Positions 32,101-39,150 of a stretch of DNA of 64,000 nucleotides are shown piece by piece. The translations under genes were made by a program, and so were the position numbers. The stretch's first letter is position 1. The number at the start of each line of letters is the position of its first letter. Below the pieces are notes generated by a model that searched no databases, had not been told where the DNA came from, and was given only the letters and a program-made list of their open reading frames with translations. Source of the DNA: Gorsachius magnificus (lineage: Eukaryota; Chordata; Aves; Pelecaniformes; Ardeidae); contig CM067089.1 in NCBI GenBank assembly GCA_034008185.1, forward strand, positions 22,540,213 through 22,604,212. Direction: 5' to 3'.

Positions 32101-33957
32101 AGTTGTGAAAATATTTACCTGACTTGCCAGCTGATATTGGCACTGGATCCTTTCAGTTAGGTTATGGTTCTGTTTAACCAGAAGCCTGGACCTAGATAGG
32201 GCAGAAATCTGCAAGAAAGAAAGCAAAGCTGAATGGTTTGGCCTGTGGTCTGTGTTGTATGAACTGCCATTGTTTGGATCCTGAATGTGTGAAAAGTAAT
32301 AGTGGAAATAAATTAATCTAAACAAGCATTAAACAATGTGTGCAAGAGGTTAGCATGAGGTTAATAGGAGTCCTGAGTTAGTGATCTGCAGTTAAATCAC
32401 CAGGATTTAATAATCGGTTTGTTTTCTTTTGCTTATTTACTCCAGGTAGTGCAAGTAACCGCTCCAGCACTCGGAGCATATTGAGTGTCAGCAGTGGGAT
32501 GGAAGGGGACAGCGAGGTAAGCTCTCACTTCTGCTATATACACTGCTCCGCTGTTCTTAAGTACATGGCTTTGTTTTCATGCAAAAGAAAAGGAGCTCAG
32601 GGATGGCGTTGCATTTTCAGAAATGGCAACATGTAGCCGCCACTTTTGTGAAGCGAACAAGAACCAAATTCTGCCGATCTGTAACCTCTTTTCTTCATTT
32701 TCTAGGACAACGAAGTCCCAGAAACAACTAGAAGCCGCAGCCCAGTTGCCCACCAAGCAGAGAGGCTGCCTTTCCCAGAAAGGCCTCCCAGAGTGCCTCC
32801 TCGAGGTGCAAGCAGGTAAAGCTAAAATGCAGCTCAAACATGAGCTTTCAGTGAAAAAATATGGAAGCCGTGGGCAGAAAGCAAGGCAGGACGCAAATCT
32901 GTCTTTCAACAAAATCTAACAGACTATTATCTATAAACGCACACTATTAGGAACTGTAAGATCCTTGTTTCTCATCTGTAATACTTGGTGGAATTGGTTT
33001 CCTAGTTGGTAACATGCCTGTTGGAATGCTGTTACTGTGGCTCGCACATTGCAAGAGTGAGCACTATTGAAGCACACAACACTTGCCATAGTAAGACTGA
33101 CCCAGGTGGAGTAGCATTCTGCCTCTGGCAGAGATTTAGTACCTGATCCTCCTGAGAAGATCCTCTTGGAACATACAAAATGTAGTGCAGAGGGAACTCC
33201 CTTTTGGCATTCCTTTGGACTTTTTTTCTTTTTAAAAACTTCAGATCCCTCCAAAGCACACTTGATTACATGTATGATTGGCCTCAAAGAATGAACTGCA
33301 CTGGTTTTATAAAAGGTGTTGAGGGGTTTTGCCTTGATTTGATCAGACCACCACAAACCTAAGTAAACATCCCTTTAGTCCAACTAGTGTAAGCCTATGA
33401 AGTCCAGGCTGCAGAGGCTTATCTAAGTACAGATGGTAATAAAATTCTCCAACTGTTAAAATAGTAATTATTAATGTGTGGGTGCAGTAAGTTCTGTATG
33501 GTGGCTTGGCTCTTGCAAGAATATAGCTGGAATTTATCTGTAGTTAGCTTGAAAAAAAGATTTTTAATCTTTTGATCTCTCCCTATTGCTCTTTATCTAA
33601 CTTTCAGGAGAAAGTTACTACATTATCAAAGTTTTACTCCAACCGAGTATTACAGCATCTCTGTCCAGTAATAGTAGAATTACTGCGGCTGAAGAGCAGA
33701 AGAAATAACTTGGACAGGAACAGGGTTCTGGCACCTTGGCATCTGCTCTGTTGCTGAATCACTGATAGCCTGCTTTTCTTCATGTGTGACTATTGCTTGT
33801 ACAGTATTCTTAGATATGATGTTACTGCGTGCAATGTGTTGTTTCAGAATCCTGTTCTCTACTATTTTTTAATGTATTTATATTCTCTGGGTTTTTTTAT
33901 AGGCCTGTAAGCTGTGAAGGCTTTTATCCTCCACCTGTGCCGCCAAGAGGTCGCTGA
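10979..33957 (+). CDS. PIK3AP1: PIK3AP1 (BCAP), phosphoinositide-3-kinase adaptor protein 1; spliced CDS, 3' 15 exons
   Basis: Cytoplasmic adaptor that links B-cell receptor/CD19 and Toll-like receptor signalling to PI3K. Phosphorylated YxxM tyrosines bind the SH2 domains of p85. The fifteen exons listed below join in phase with GT-AG introns and encode 656 residues ending VPPRGR. Human BCAP is 805 residues, so about the first 150 (the TIR-like domain, two exons in human) lie off the left edge. Order seen: acidic linker; DBB domain (Dof/BCAP/BANK; exons at 10979-15088); ankyrin-like segment (15834-16030); YESM, YESM and YVEM (18306-24877); tyrosine- and proline-rich linker; conserved YDPFAGMKTPGQRQ segment; basic helical segment; serine-rich stretch; PPR/PxVPPR SH3-ligand tail. 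Identification rests on near-identical runs to mammalian BCAP plus synteny with TM9SF3. The human YxxM tyrosine within the DBB domain is His here. Confidence 0.96.
11974..12118 (+). CDS. PIK3AP1: PIK3AP1 exon: DBB domain, first part
   Basis: 145 bases, phase 0 in and phase 1 out (donor GTAAGC). It encodes VQTTVYIIMKCKLDGEVKTE and ends NEYTISVEAP. This is the Ig-like (TIG/IPT-type) portion of the DBB domain. The tetrapeptide YIIM (11989-12000) has a YxxM shape but sits in a predicted beta strand. Confidence 0.95.
13672..13814 (+). CDS. PIK3AP1: PIK3AP1 exon: DBB domain, second part
   Basis: 143 bases, phase 1 in and phase 0 out (donor GTAATG). It encodes NLTSGTVPMQIYSGDLMVGE, then TYHTDMEEISSLLANAANPV and QFMCQ. 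Where human BCAP has YYTDM, this sequence reads YHTDM: TAT at 13743-13745, CAT at 13746-13748. Confidence 0.96.
14956..15088 (+). CDS. PIK3AP1: PIK3AP1 exon: end of DBB domain
   Basis: 133 bases, phase 0 in and phase 1 out (donor GTAAGT). It encodes AFKIVPYSIEALDKLLTESL and then NIPASGLHLFGINQLEEEDM, nearly identical to mammalian BCAP. Confidence 0.97.
15834..16030 (+). CDS. PIK3AP1: PIK3AP1 exon: ankyrin-like segment
   Basis: 197 bases, phase 1 in and phase 0 out (donor GTAAGA). ELPTLLHFSARYGLKNLTAL and HGFKDLRQFIDEYV form the ankyrin-type helical pair that follows the DBB domain in BCAP, BANK1 and Dof. It is the most strongly conserved exon in this set. The minus-strand frames across it are shadows. 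Confidence 0.97.
16031..18305 (+). other. PIK3AP1: PIK3AP1 intron
   Basis: A 2.3 kb intron with no recognised element. It ends in a long polypyrimidine tract (13 T, then a CCTTGCCCCCCTTCCTCTCC-type run) ahead of the next acceptor. Confidence 0.8.
18306..18495 (+). CDS. PIK3AP1: PIK3AP1 exon: two YESM p85-docking motifs
   Basis: 190 bases, phase 0 in and phase 1 out (donor GTATGT). It encodes ETADMLKSHIKEELMQGEED followed by VYESMAHLS and LYESMAGF. The YxxM motifs lie at 18375-18386 and 18450-18461. In mammalian BCAP these tyrosines are phosphorylated by Syk/Btk-class kinases and recruit p85. The exon ends in the first base of the tyrosine codon of a third YxxM. Confidence 0.97.
18510..18632 (-). 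mobile_element. CR1 3'-end fragment, reverse orientation
   Basis: Starts with AGAATCAC and AGAATCGT, the reverse complement of the CR1 terminal octamers. It is followed by the usual reversed CR1 3' UTR text (GGATGGTTTGGGCTGTAAGG, then TCATCTAGTCTAACC and CTAGATCAGGTTGCTCAGAG). About 120 bp remain; the inner end is approximate. It begins 14 bp after the upstream exon ends, directly beside the splice donor. Confidence 0.9.
23850..24740 (-). other. A/C-rich block of inverted skew; possible reverse-orientation retroelement/LTR
   Basis: Within a T/G-rich intron, this block is A/C-rich on the + strand. Read on the minus strand it contains CCCCAATAAAGGCTCTTAAG (complement of about 24609-24628). That arrangement resembles an LTR poly(A) signal, with AT-rich TATA-like text some 90 bp upstream (about 24700-24720). 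No terminal repeats, target duplication or coding remnant could be fixed, so the limits are approximate and the nature uncertain. Confidence 0.25.
24050..24103. repeat. Imperfect 27-bp tandem duplication
   Basis: Two adjacent 27-bp units each begin GCCTCAACAAT and continue with a related CA/TTTA/ATCA sequence (24050-24076 and 24077-24103). They lie in the A/C-rich block. Confidence 0.7.
24782..24877 (+). CDS. PIK3AP1: PIK3AP1 exon: completes third YxxM (YVEM)
   Basis: 96 bases, phase 1 in and phase 1 out (donor GTGAGA). It encodes (Y)VEMLQSKPDSPVARDEVS, then TKDSMLRKFLEG. The tyrosine codon of YVEM is split: T at 18495, AT at 24782-24783. Because both flanking introns are phase 1, the exon could be skipped without a frameshift. 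Confidence 0.95.
24878..26336 (+). other. PIK3AP1: PIK3AP1 intron
   Basis: A 1.5 kb intron with no recognised element or extra exon. Confidence 0.85.
26337..26519 (+). CDS. PIK3AP1: PIK3AP1 exon: tyrosine-rich and proline-rich linker
   Basis: 183 bases, phase 1 in and out (donor GTGAGT). The first half (MDVPDSEEGVYQRYGEDDVY, then YSVEQDTF) is acidic and tyrosine-rich and has diverged from mammals. The second half (SRPPVPVPRPESS, then DNELYISK) holds a conserved proline-rich SH3-ligand-like segment. No YxxM motif is present here. Confidence 0.94.
27297..27359 (+). CDS. PIK3AP1: PIK3AP1 exon: short linker exon
   Basis: 63 bases, phase 1 in and out (donor GTAAGT). It encodes (I)FAQKAQRPENLYVPRGKVKK. 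It aligns with the mammalian VFAEKSQ...NFYV segment but is only partly conserved. It is the least certain exon by sequence alone, although its splice sites and phases fit. Confidence 0.85.
27360..28334 (+). other. PIK3AP1: PIK3AP1 intron
   Basis: A 975-bp intron with nothing recognised. The acceptor tract is TTCTTCTCTTTTCAG. Confidence 0.85.
28335..28540 (+). CDS. PIK3AP1: PIK3AP1 exon: conserved YDPFAGMKTPGQRQ segment
   Basis: 206 bases, phase 1 in and phase 0 out (donor GTACAG). It encodes SSIYDPFAGMKTPGQRQLIT, then LQEQVKMGILTVDEAVLHFK and KKRSESFRFQQ. This is among the best conserved C-terminal parts of BCAP and is predicted mainly helical. Confidence 0.97.
28541..30151 (+). other. PIK3AP1: PIK3AP1 intron
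   Basis: A 1.6 kb intron. It contains a 38-base pure pyrimidine tract (29562-29599) and no other recognised element. Confidence 0.85.
29562..29599. repeat. Pure polypyrimidine tract with T18 run
   Basis: 38 consecutive pyrimidines: TCC, a run of 18 T, then CTCTCCCTCCCCTCCCC. Low-complexity sequence, not next to any exon. Confidence 0.9.
30152..30224 (+). CDS. PIK3AP1: PIK3AP1 exon: basic helical segment
   Basis: 73 bases, phase 0 in and phase 1 out (donor GTAACA). It encodes ENLKRLRDSITRRQMEKQKK then DKSA, a strongly basic, probably coiled-coil segment that matches mammalian BCAP closely. Confidence 0.96.
30560..30715 (+). CDS. PIK3AP1: PIK3AP1 exon
   Basis: 156 bases, phase 1 in and out (donor GTAAGC). 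It encodes DLEITVPLRHSHNTLGKPEC, then GIYEYAPRKNVFPPKKEIKR and GDWKTESTSSTT. The start and end match mammals; the middle is looser. The open frame that continues to 30960 is intron read-through, not coding. Confidence 0.95.
30716..32445 (+). other. PIK3AP1: PIK3AP1 intron
   Basis: A 1.7 kb intron with no recognised element. Confidence 0.85.
32446..32516 (+). CDS. PIK3AP1: PIK3AP1 exon: serine-rich stretch
   Basis: 71 bases, phase 1 in and phase 0 out (donor GTAAGC). It encodes SASNRSSTRSILSVSSGMEG followed by DSE, highly conserved with mammals. The following intron is only 189 bp. Confidence 0.96.
32706..32815 (+). CDS. PIK3AP1: PIK3AP1 exon: proline-rich segment
   Basis: 110 bases, phase 0 in and phase 2 out (donor GTAAAG). 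It encodes DNEVPETTRSRSPVAHQAER, then LPFPERPPRVPPRGAS. RPPRVPPR is an SH3-ligand-like motif that is also present in mammals. Confidence 0.95.
33903..33957 (+). CDS. PIK3AP1: PIK3AP1 terminal coding exon
   Basis: The 55 coding bases follow the acceptor TTTTTTTATAG and enter in phase 2. They encode (R)PVSCEGFYPPPVPPRGR and the TGA at 33955-33957. The final PPPVPPRGR matches the mammalian C terminus exactly. Confidence 0.96.
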
Positions 33958-36900
33958 ATCACTCAACATCTGCGGAATATGAGATTTTTCTGTTTGTATG
34001 TGTGTTTGTACAGATATTTTTGGGTTGTCTTAAATTATTTATAAGTGGGAGCCAAATTTTTTCTTCCCCTTCCTTCTCCCTAAAGCTCTGGTGACTTTTC
34101 TGATGATTTTCACTGAGACTTCTTGGCCTTCTATAACTTTTTTGCTTGGAAGAGTTTTGGTGCTTTGGGATTTCAAGAAAAAGTATCATGGTTGGGAAGG
34201 AGAACACAATGTGTACTTGGCGGCCCTGCACCAAAGTTTGCCTTTGACCAAGAAAGAACACGTCATTTTGGAAACTAAATCCTGATAAGCATTGTTACCA
34301 AACCCCTCGATACAAGGGCTTGACTGGAAAAAATGCTTGAAAAAGTAAATAATTTGTTCAAAGACTTTGAAGAACACTCATTACAGCAGGAGCAGGTGAA
34401 TGTACTGCTGTTTGGAGTAACATTTTGGGTACAGACATGCTGACCTTTCAGAAGGTGTAGGATCTCCCTCCAGCAATCATTAAACTATGGGAAGATGAGA
34501 AGTTGTCTGTATTCGAGAATGTATTTTGCATACAGCCTTGAAAATGCCTTTCCCTTTCCCCTTCCCTCCCTGAGGAGGACAGACATTAACAGGGTGTTGT
34601 GTGTGCTGCATTTACCATGAAAATTCCCAAGACAGCTGGTGAGGGACCTGCTGTATCATAAAACAACTGTACTTAAACCTTTTTTGGGGAGGGGGATGGG
34701 TATGTTGTTACTTAAAATCACATGACTTGCCCTCTCAAATTAGAGGAAGGAATCGGCAGCAATACTGCGTTCTGTATCTCTTACATGTGTTCATGCTCCG
34801 GAATAGTATAGCGAGTCTCCAGTTATAAATGCACATACCTCACAAATACCAGCCGTGTAGCTACCCTGCTGCAGTGGGAATGGGCAACCTGGGGGCTGGA
34901 CTCTACTTGCTCTACTCTTCCTTCCTAGCAATGGGAATCTGCAACAGCTGTGTCCCGCCTTTTTTCTGCCTGAGGGCTTACAAACTTAAGGAGAGCTTCC
35001 TGGTTTGGTGCTCTGTGTTCCAAATGTAGAAAGGACATAAAGCAGAAACGAGATGATTCCTCATCTCAAGGGATTTGAATGATGGAAGAGAGGTGTTTGG
35101 GGTTTTTGTTTTGGGTTTTTTTTTTTCTTCCAGGCCTTCCAATCTTCTATGCATATCCTGGCCTTTGGGGGATAAGTATAGGGCTCTGGTTGTCCATGTT
35201 CCACACAGATGGAAATTCTGCAACATAACATTCGGGGCAGAGAATTAAGCATCATTACCTACATGGTTTTCAAGCCATTCCCCCTCTTCCAACCCCAAGA
35301 GAGACACAGATATATCTGTATTAGGTGATCCCTCAGGTACAGGTGGGACACAAAGCTTCTGTCCAGTCACTTAAACTCCCCTTAATCTGTAAGAGAGCAG
35401 GTGATAGAGTTGTAGCTCCGTTCTCTTGCAGGGTGGCAAAGCCAATGTGCAGGAGTGACAGATGACAAGCACTGAGTGAAGGTGAAGCCCCTGCTGCTCT
35501 CAGGGGTATAGGCGTAAGCTAAAGATCATCTTCACATTAAACTCGTAGGGTATGACTCCAAGTGCAGTTCATATAGCCTCTTCCTTTTGATGATAGAGGG
35601 ATGCAGGTGTTGTGCTGCAGGCCTATAGCTATAGAGGTGACTTCTTTTTTTTCTTTTTTTTTAAGGATCTCAGAGCCTTCTCCAGTAACTGACAGTACAG
35701 GCTCTCACTTACAGTTTGCTCTTGGTTCACAGTAGCCAGGGGAATGGCAAGGTGGGAGCCGCTTCCTGTCTTCTTCCTGGAACGGAACAGAGTTCCCAGC
35801 ACTATGCCATCAAATTGGAAACAGGGAAGGAGGCTTTGGTGCTGAAATGGGGAAAATGGTAGCATGGATAAGTGTAGGAAATGGGGATAAAAGAAATAAA
35901 CCAAAAGAGGAAATTCAACAGCTCGATTGTCTTCAGCTGTCGCACATGCTTTGGTTTGCACACAGCTCCCTGGTTTTGCTCAGAAGTTCCCAGTCTCCTC
36001 GGTGCTGGCTGCAACTGTGCTCCAGAGCTTGGGGCTGTGGTGTGATTAAGAGGAATTCATCTGCTTCCACATCTGCTAGGCACAACGTAAGGTAGAAATG
36101 TAGGATGTGGGGAAAACTGTAACAAGGCAGGAAGGGAAGAGCAAAATATGAAAGCGTGTAATGCAGATTTCCTTTCAAAGCTTCTGGACTGAAGCAGCCC
36201 AGGGCTACATCTTCCCCAGCTAATTTTTAATTCTGCACCCCCTGCATGCGACAGCCAAATGCCTTCTGTGGGAAGTGTTTGCCTTTGCACAATCCTAATA
36301 ACATGGCTGTGAACTGGATTTTTATTGCTAGTACTGCAATGAGATGGTTTATATCTGAATTGCTAAAAAGTAGCTCGTAAGTAGCCTTTCAGTCCCTCCC
36401 CTGTTTGCAGCTTAGATACTTCCTCAGTCTGACCTGACCTGTTGTACAAACCCAGATGCTAGGGGGGCTCTGGTTTGGAGGAGAGGTGTGCCAGGACAGG
36501 TGGGGCTGAGTAATACTATAAATGTGTTCTGTTCAGGCCCTTTCTGCACTGCCTAAGGAGAAGAAATTGAAGGTGCAGCTGTAGTCTCAGGCATTCCCTT
36601 CTCACTTCCCAACTTCTCCTGGATGAGGTAGGGATCTCACTAGGGATCAATCAGAGCAAAACTATCACCCTATCAAGGAACAGCACTAAAATGGCTTCAC
36701 TGTTAAATGCAGGTAAACAACTGAGATGCAGGTGTGACTTTCATGTCTCTTGTAGGCCAGCAGAGATGCACCTTCTTCGCTGCCAAAATGTGCGTTCCAC
36801 GTTGGTTTGGTTTCTTTGACTCAGTGTATGGAGTCCTTGTATGTGTAGACCCCAGTTGTGCTGGTGAGCATGTGGTGTGTATTGCTTCCACCCAAGAGAA

Positions 36901-37045
36901 GTGCACTGGAACTGAGGCTCAGAAGAAGCCAGAGAAGAAAACTGCATGCAACCAGATTGTTGATTACTCAAGAATGTGCTTGCAGGGGGAGGGAGGGAAC
37001 GAAGTGTGTTTCCGTCAAACATCAGAGCTCAAGGGCTGAACAGAT

Positions 37046-37051
37046 AATAAA
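37046..37051 (+). terminator. PIK3AP1: Candidate poly(A) signal AATAAA
   Basis: A canonical hexamer about 3.1 kb after the PIK3AP1 stop. It is one of two plausible distal cleavage signals. The choice is not decided by sequence. Confidence 0.4.
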
Positions 37052-37231
37052 ATTGCTGGTAAAAAGTAAATGGCCTGGCCACCTGTAGGGGCATCAACCA
37101 ATCCACCAAGCTCAGGTGGCAGCTGGCTGGACCAGGGAAAGTGTTTGCTCTTTGCGCAGTGTGCCTCACAAAACCCACTGCAGCAGATGGCTCTGGCTGG
37201 CCCTGTTGTTGACTGAGAGACTTAAGTACTG

Positions 37232-37237
37232 AATAAA
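37232..37237 (+). terminator. PIK3AP1: Candidate poly(A) signal AATAAA (distal)
   Basis: The last canonical hexamer before the TM9SF3 CpG island. It is followed by a pyrimidine-rich stretch, without a strong GT-rich downstream element. Confidence 0.35.
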
Positions 37238-37260
37238 CTGAAGATGCTGAAGCCTCCTCT

Positions 37261-37890
37261 CTCTGCCTCCCAAGGGTAAGCTACTCTGTTTTGGACTGAG
37301 ATGCAACGACAAGAAAGAAACATATGGTGTTATCAAAGCTGTCTAGGTTTTTGTAATATAAACATGGGTTTTGAATGGGTTTTGACAAGTGTCTCTCTCT
37401 ACGGGGACCTTGCTTCTACTGATACAGGCAGGAGATTGCAAACATACTATCTGGAAAATCTTCATATAAACGTAGCGTGCTAAAATCTGCTCGGGAAAGG
37501 TAGACTGAATGTAAGGGGAAAAACTTTTAGGATAGATACGGTGGTCAGTAGGGAAATCTGTTTTTGCATCACTCCTACAAAGTGTGGATGGCGCCTAACA
37601 GCACACAGCAGCTCCTTCACTATTTAGTTGTTGGCATGTTCAATATTTGAGAAGACGGTATAGCCCCTATTTTTGTTTGGGTTTTTTTTTAAATATTATG
37701 CCTGGTAGCCCCCAAAGATTTCCTCTGCTCTGTTTAAAAATTGATCAATGAACGCTTAACTCTGTCAGCTTGGGGGTTTTGTTCTGTTTGGGGTTTTTTT
37801 TGTTTGTTTGTTTGTTTTTTTACTTTGGACTTGTAGCTTGAGACGGTTCCGAGTTCACACGCAGGTTTGCAGGCTTTATCTTAGCCAGGA
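37261..37890. other. Short intergenic spacer
   Basis: Sequence between the inferred PIK3AP1 3' end and the TM9SF3 CpG island. It is AT/T-rich with a (GTTT)n run and no coding signal. The genes are head to tail, so this is not a bidirectional promoter. Confidence 0.6.
37790..37821. repeat. (GTTT)n / T-rich low-complexity run
   Basis: GGGG, a T run, then four TTTG-type units and another T run, just upstream of the CpG island. Confidence 0.85.
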
Positions 37891-37899
37891 CGGGCAGGA

Positions 37900-39150
37900 A
37901 AGCGATCATGTGTTGCCTTGGGCTTCGCCGCCTCAGTGCCTCTGACCGGCGCGGCCCCTGGCGCTCCCGCCATCGTGAACGCCGCCTGCTTGCGCAACTG
38001 GTGCGGAACACGCGACCGCTTATTTTTGAGGGTACTCGCCCGCAGCCCCCTGTCACGTCGTTCCCGAACATTTTTAGATTATTTCGTTGAGCGATGTAAT
38101 TTTATCGATTACAAAGTATTTCCGTCCGTTAATGAAATGAACGGAGCGTCTCCGCACTCACGCCGAAGGCGTCGTAAACGCCCGCGGTCCCTGGGTGTTT
38201 CGGGGCCCCGGTTCCCCTCCCTTTGTTTCCGCGGAGGCCCGGCGCAGCGCTCCGGCCCTCGCCTTGGCTCTCGGCGGCCGCCGTAGGCGCCTCGCTTCCG
38301 GCGTCCGGCCGGATGACGTGGCCGGGCGGAGCGGAAGTGGCGTCGCAGATCGGCGTTGGCGGCGGCGGCGGCGGGGCGCGGGCCGGCTCCGCGGCGGGGC
38401 CTGCTGCGTGCGCGGGGGACGCCGGAGGCCCGAGATGGCGGCGTCCGGGCTGCAGCTCTGCGCGGCCGCCGCGCTCCTCCTCCTCGCCGGGGGGGCCGCT
38501 TCCGGCCGCCTCCTGCGGCGCGGGCGGCGGCCCGGAGAGCGCGGCCCGGCGGGTGGAGCGGAGCGGGGAGCGATGGGTCGCGGCCTGGGGGGCGGCTCCC
38601 CGCCCCCCGCAGGGGTTCCTTCTTCCCTTCTCCGCTGTCGTGGTTATTTTGATGGCGCGAGGCGCCTTGATACGGGATCGGGTCCCCTTCTGCCTTAATT
38701 GGGTGTGAGCGGGAGGCTCGGGCAAGGGTTACCGGAGTTTTCCGATCCGGTTTGGATATCCTCGTGTTCGCCGCTGGCGTGGCAGCCGGGCGGGCGGGTG
38801 CTGCAGCCCTGGGGTGGCTACCGCCTGTTCCCGGGGGCAGATAAAAGGCTCGGGCAGGTCCGGCTGCTGTGTTTGGAGAGGGCTGCCTCGCTGTTTGACT
38901 TGTACTCTGCGGGAACGGGGATTTTTTTTCCGGGAGGATGTTTGCCTTTGCTTCAGAACAAGATGTACGAGCCGGAGCGCGGTGCCGCGCTGCTTGCGGG
39001 AGCTACAGCCCTGTGGGGACCCGCTGCGGGTGTGACAGCTCGCGTCGGGGCCGGGGAGCTGCGTGGCGGGTCTAGGCTGAGGAGTCAGAGCCAGGCAGGG
39101 GGCTTTCGGACTTGCAACACCGGCGTGGACCCCCTGAGGAAAACGGGTGG
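37900..39150 (+). promoter_or_regulatory. TM9SF3: TM9SF3 CpG-island promoter
   Basis: An abrupt GC- and CpG-dense island in an otherwise AT-rich window, spanning the TM9SF3 start codon. It has no TATA box at a sensible place. Visible motifs are a TGACGTGG (38314-38321; CRE/UPR-element-like), ETS cores (CTTCCGGCG near 38295; CGGAAGTGG at 38332-38340), a GGC triplet run (about 38358-38374), and a YY1-like GATGGCGGC that includes the start codon. This is the usual architecture of a housekeeping promoter. An upstream ATG at 38313 opens a frame that overlaps the main start out of phase. The transcription start cannot be placed from sequence alone. Confidence 0.85.
38435..38506 (+). CDS. TM9SF3: TM9SF3 exon 1, signal peptide (3' end unresolved)
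   Basis: The ATG in a good context (GAGATGG) starts [20 protein letters not shown] and AASG: a short n-region, a hydrophobic Ala/Leu core and a small-residue cleavage site. It is equivalent to the human signal peptide, though different in sequence. Human then has an acidic/histidine stretch (DEHEHT) before YQDKEE. That stretch is not present after this ATG. The first GT dinucleotides downstream of the signal peptide (38553, 38577) leave the wrong phase for exon 2, and the in-phase GT at 38615 is a poor donor. The end given covers only the supported part. The start is chosen for the signal peptide; the same frame is open upstream to 38195. Confidence 0.6.

Larger units (their letters stand above)
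33958..37260 (+). other. PIK3AP1: PIK3AP1 3' UTR (extent inferred)
   Basis: About 3.3 kb after the stop with no coding signal. It contains an AU-rich TTATTTATA (34035-34043), an AATAAA at 35895-35900, and further AATAAA hexamers at 37046 and 37232. Human PIK3AP1 also has a long 3' UTR of a few kb. The distal end is set just after the last hexamer, as an inference. T/G-rich low-complexity runs occur at about 35097-35130. Confidence 0.5.

Noticed and set aside
36734..37039. 101-codon cysteine-rich open frame near the end of the PIK3AP1 3' UTR
   Set aside because: No recognisable family, no signal peptide or splice context, and an opposite-strand frame of similar length overlaps it. Best explained as chance.
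38129..38725. 198-codon minus-strand frame in the CpG island
   Set aside because: CpG-dense DNA has few stops on either strand. The Pro/Ala/Gly/Arg-rich composition is typical of shadow frames.
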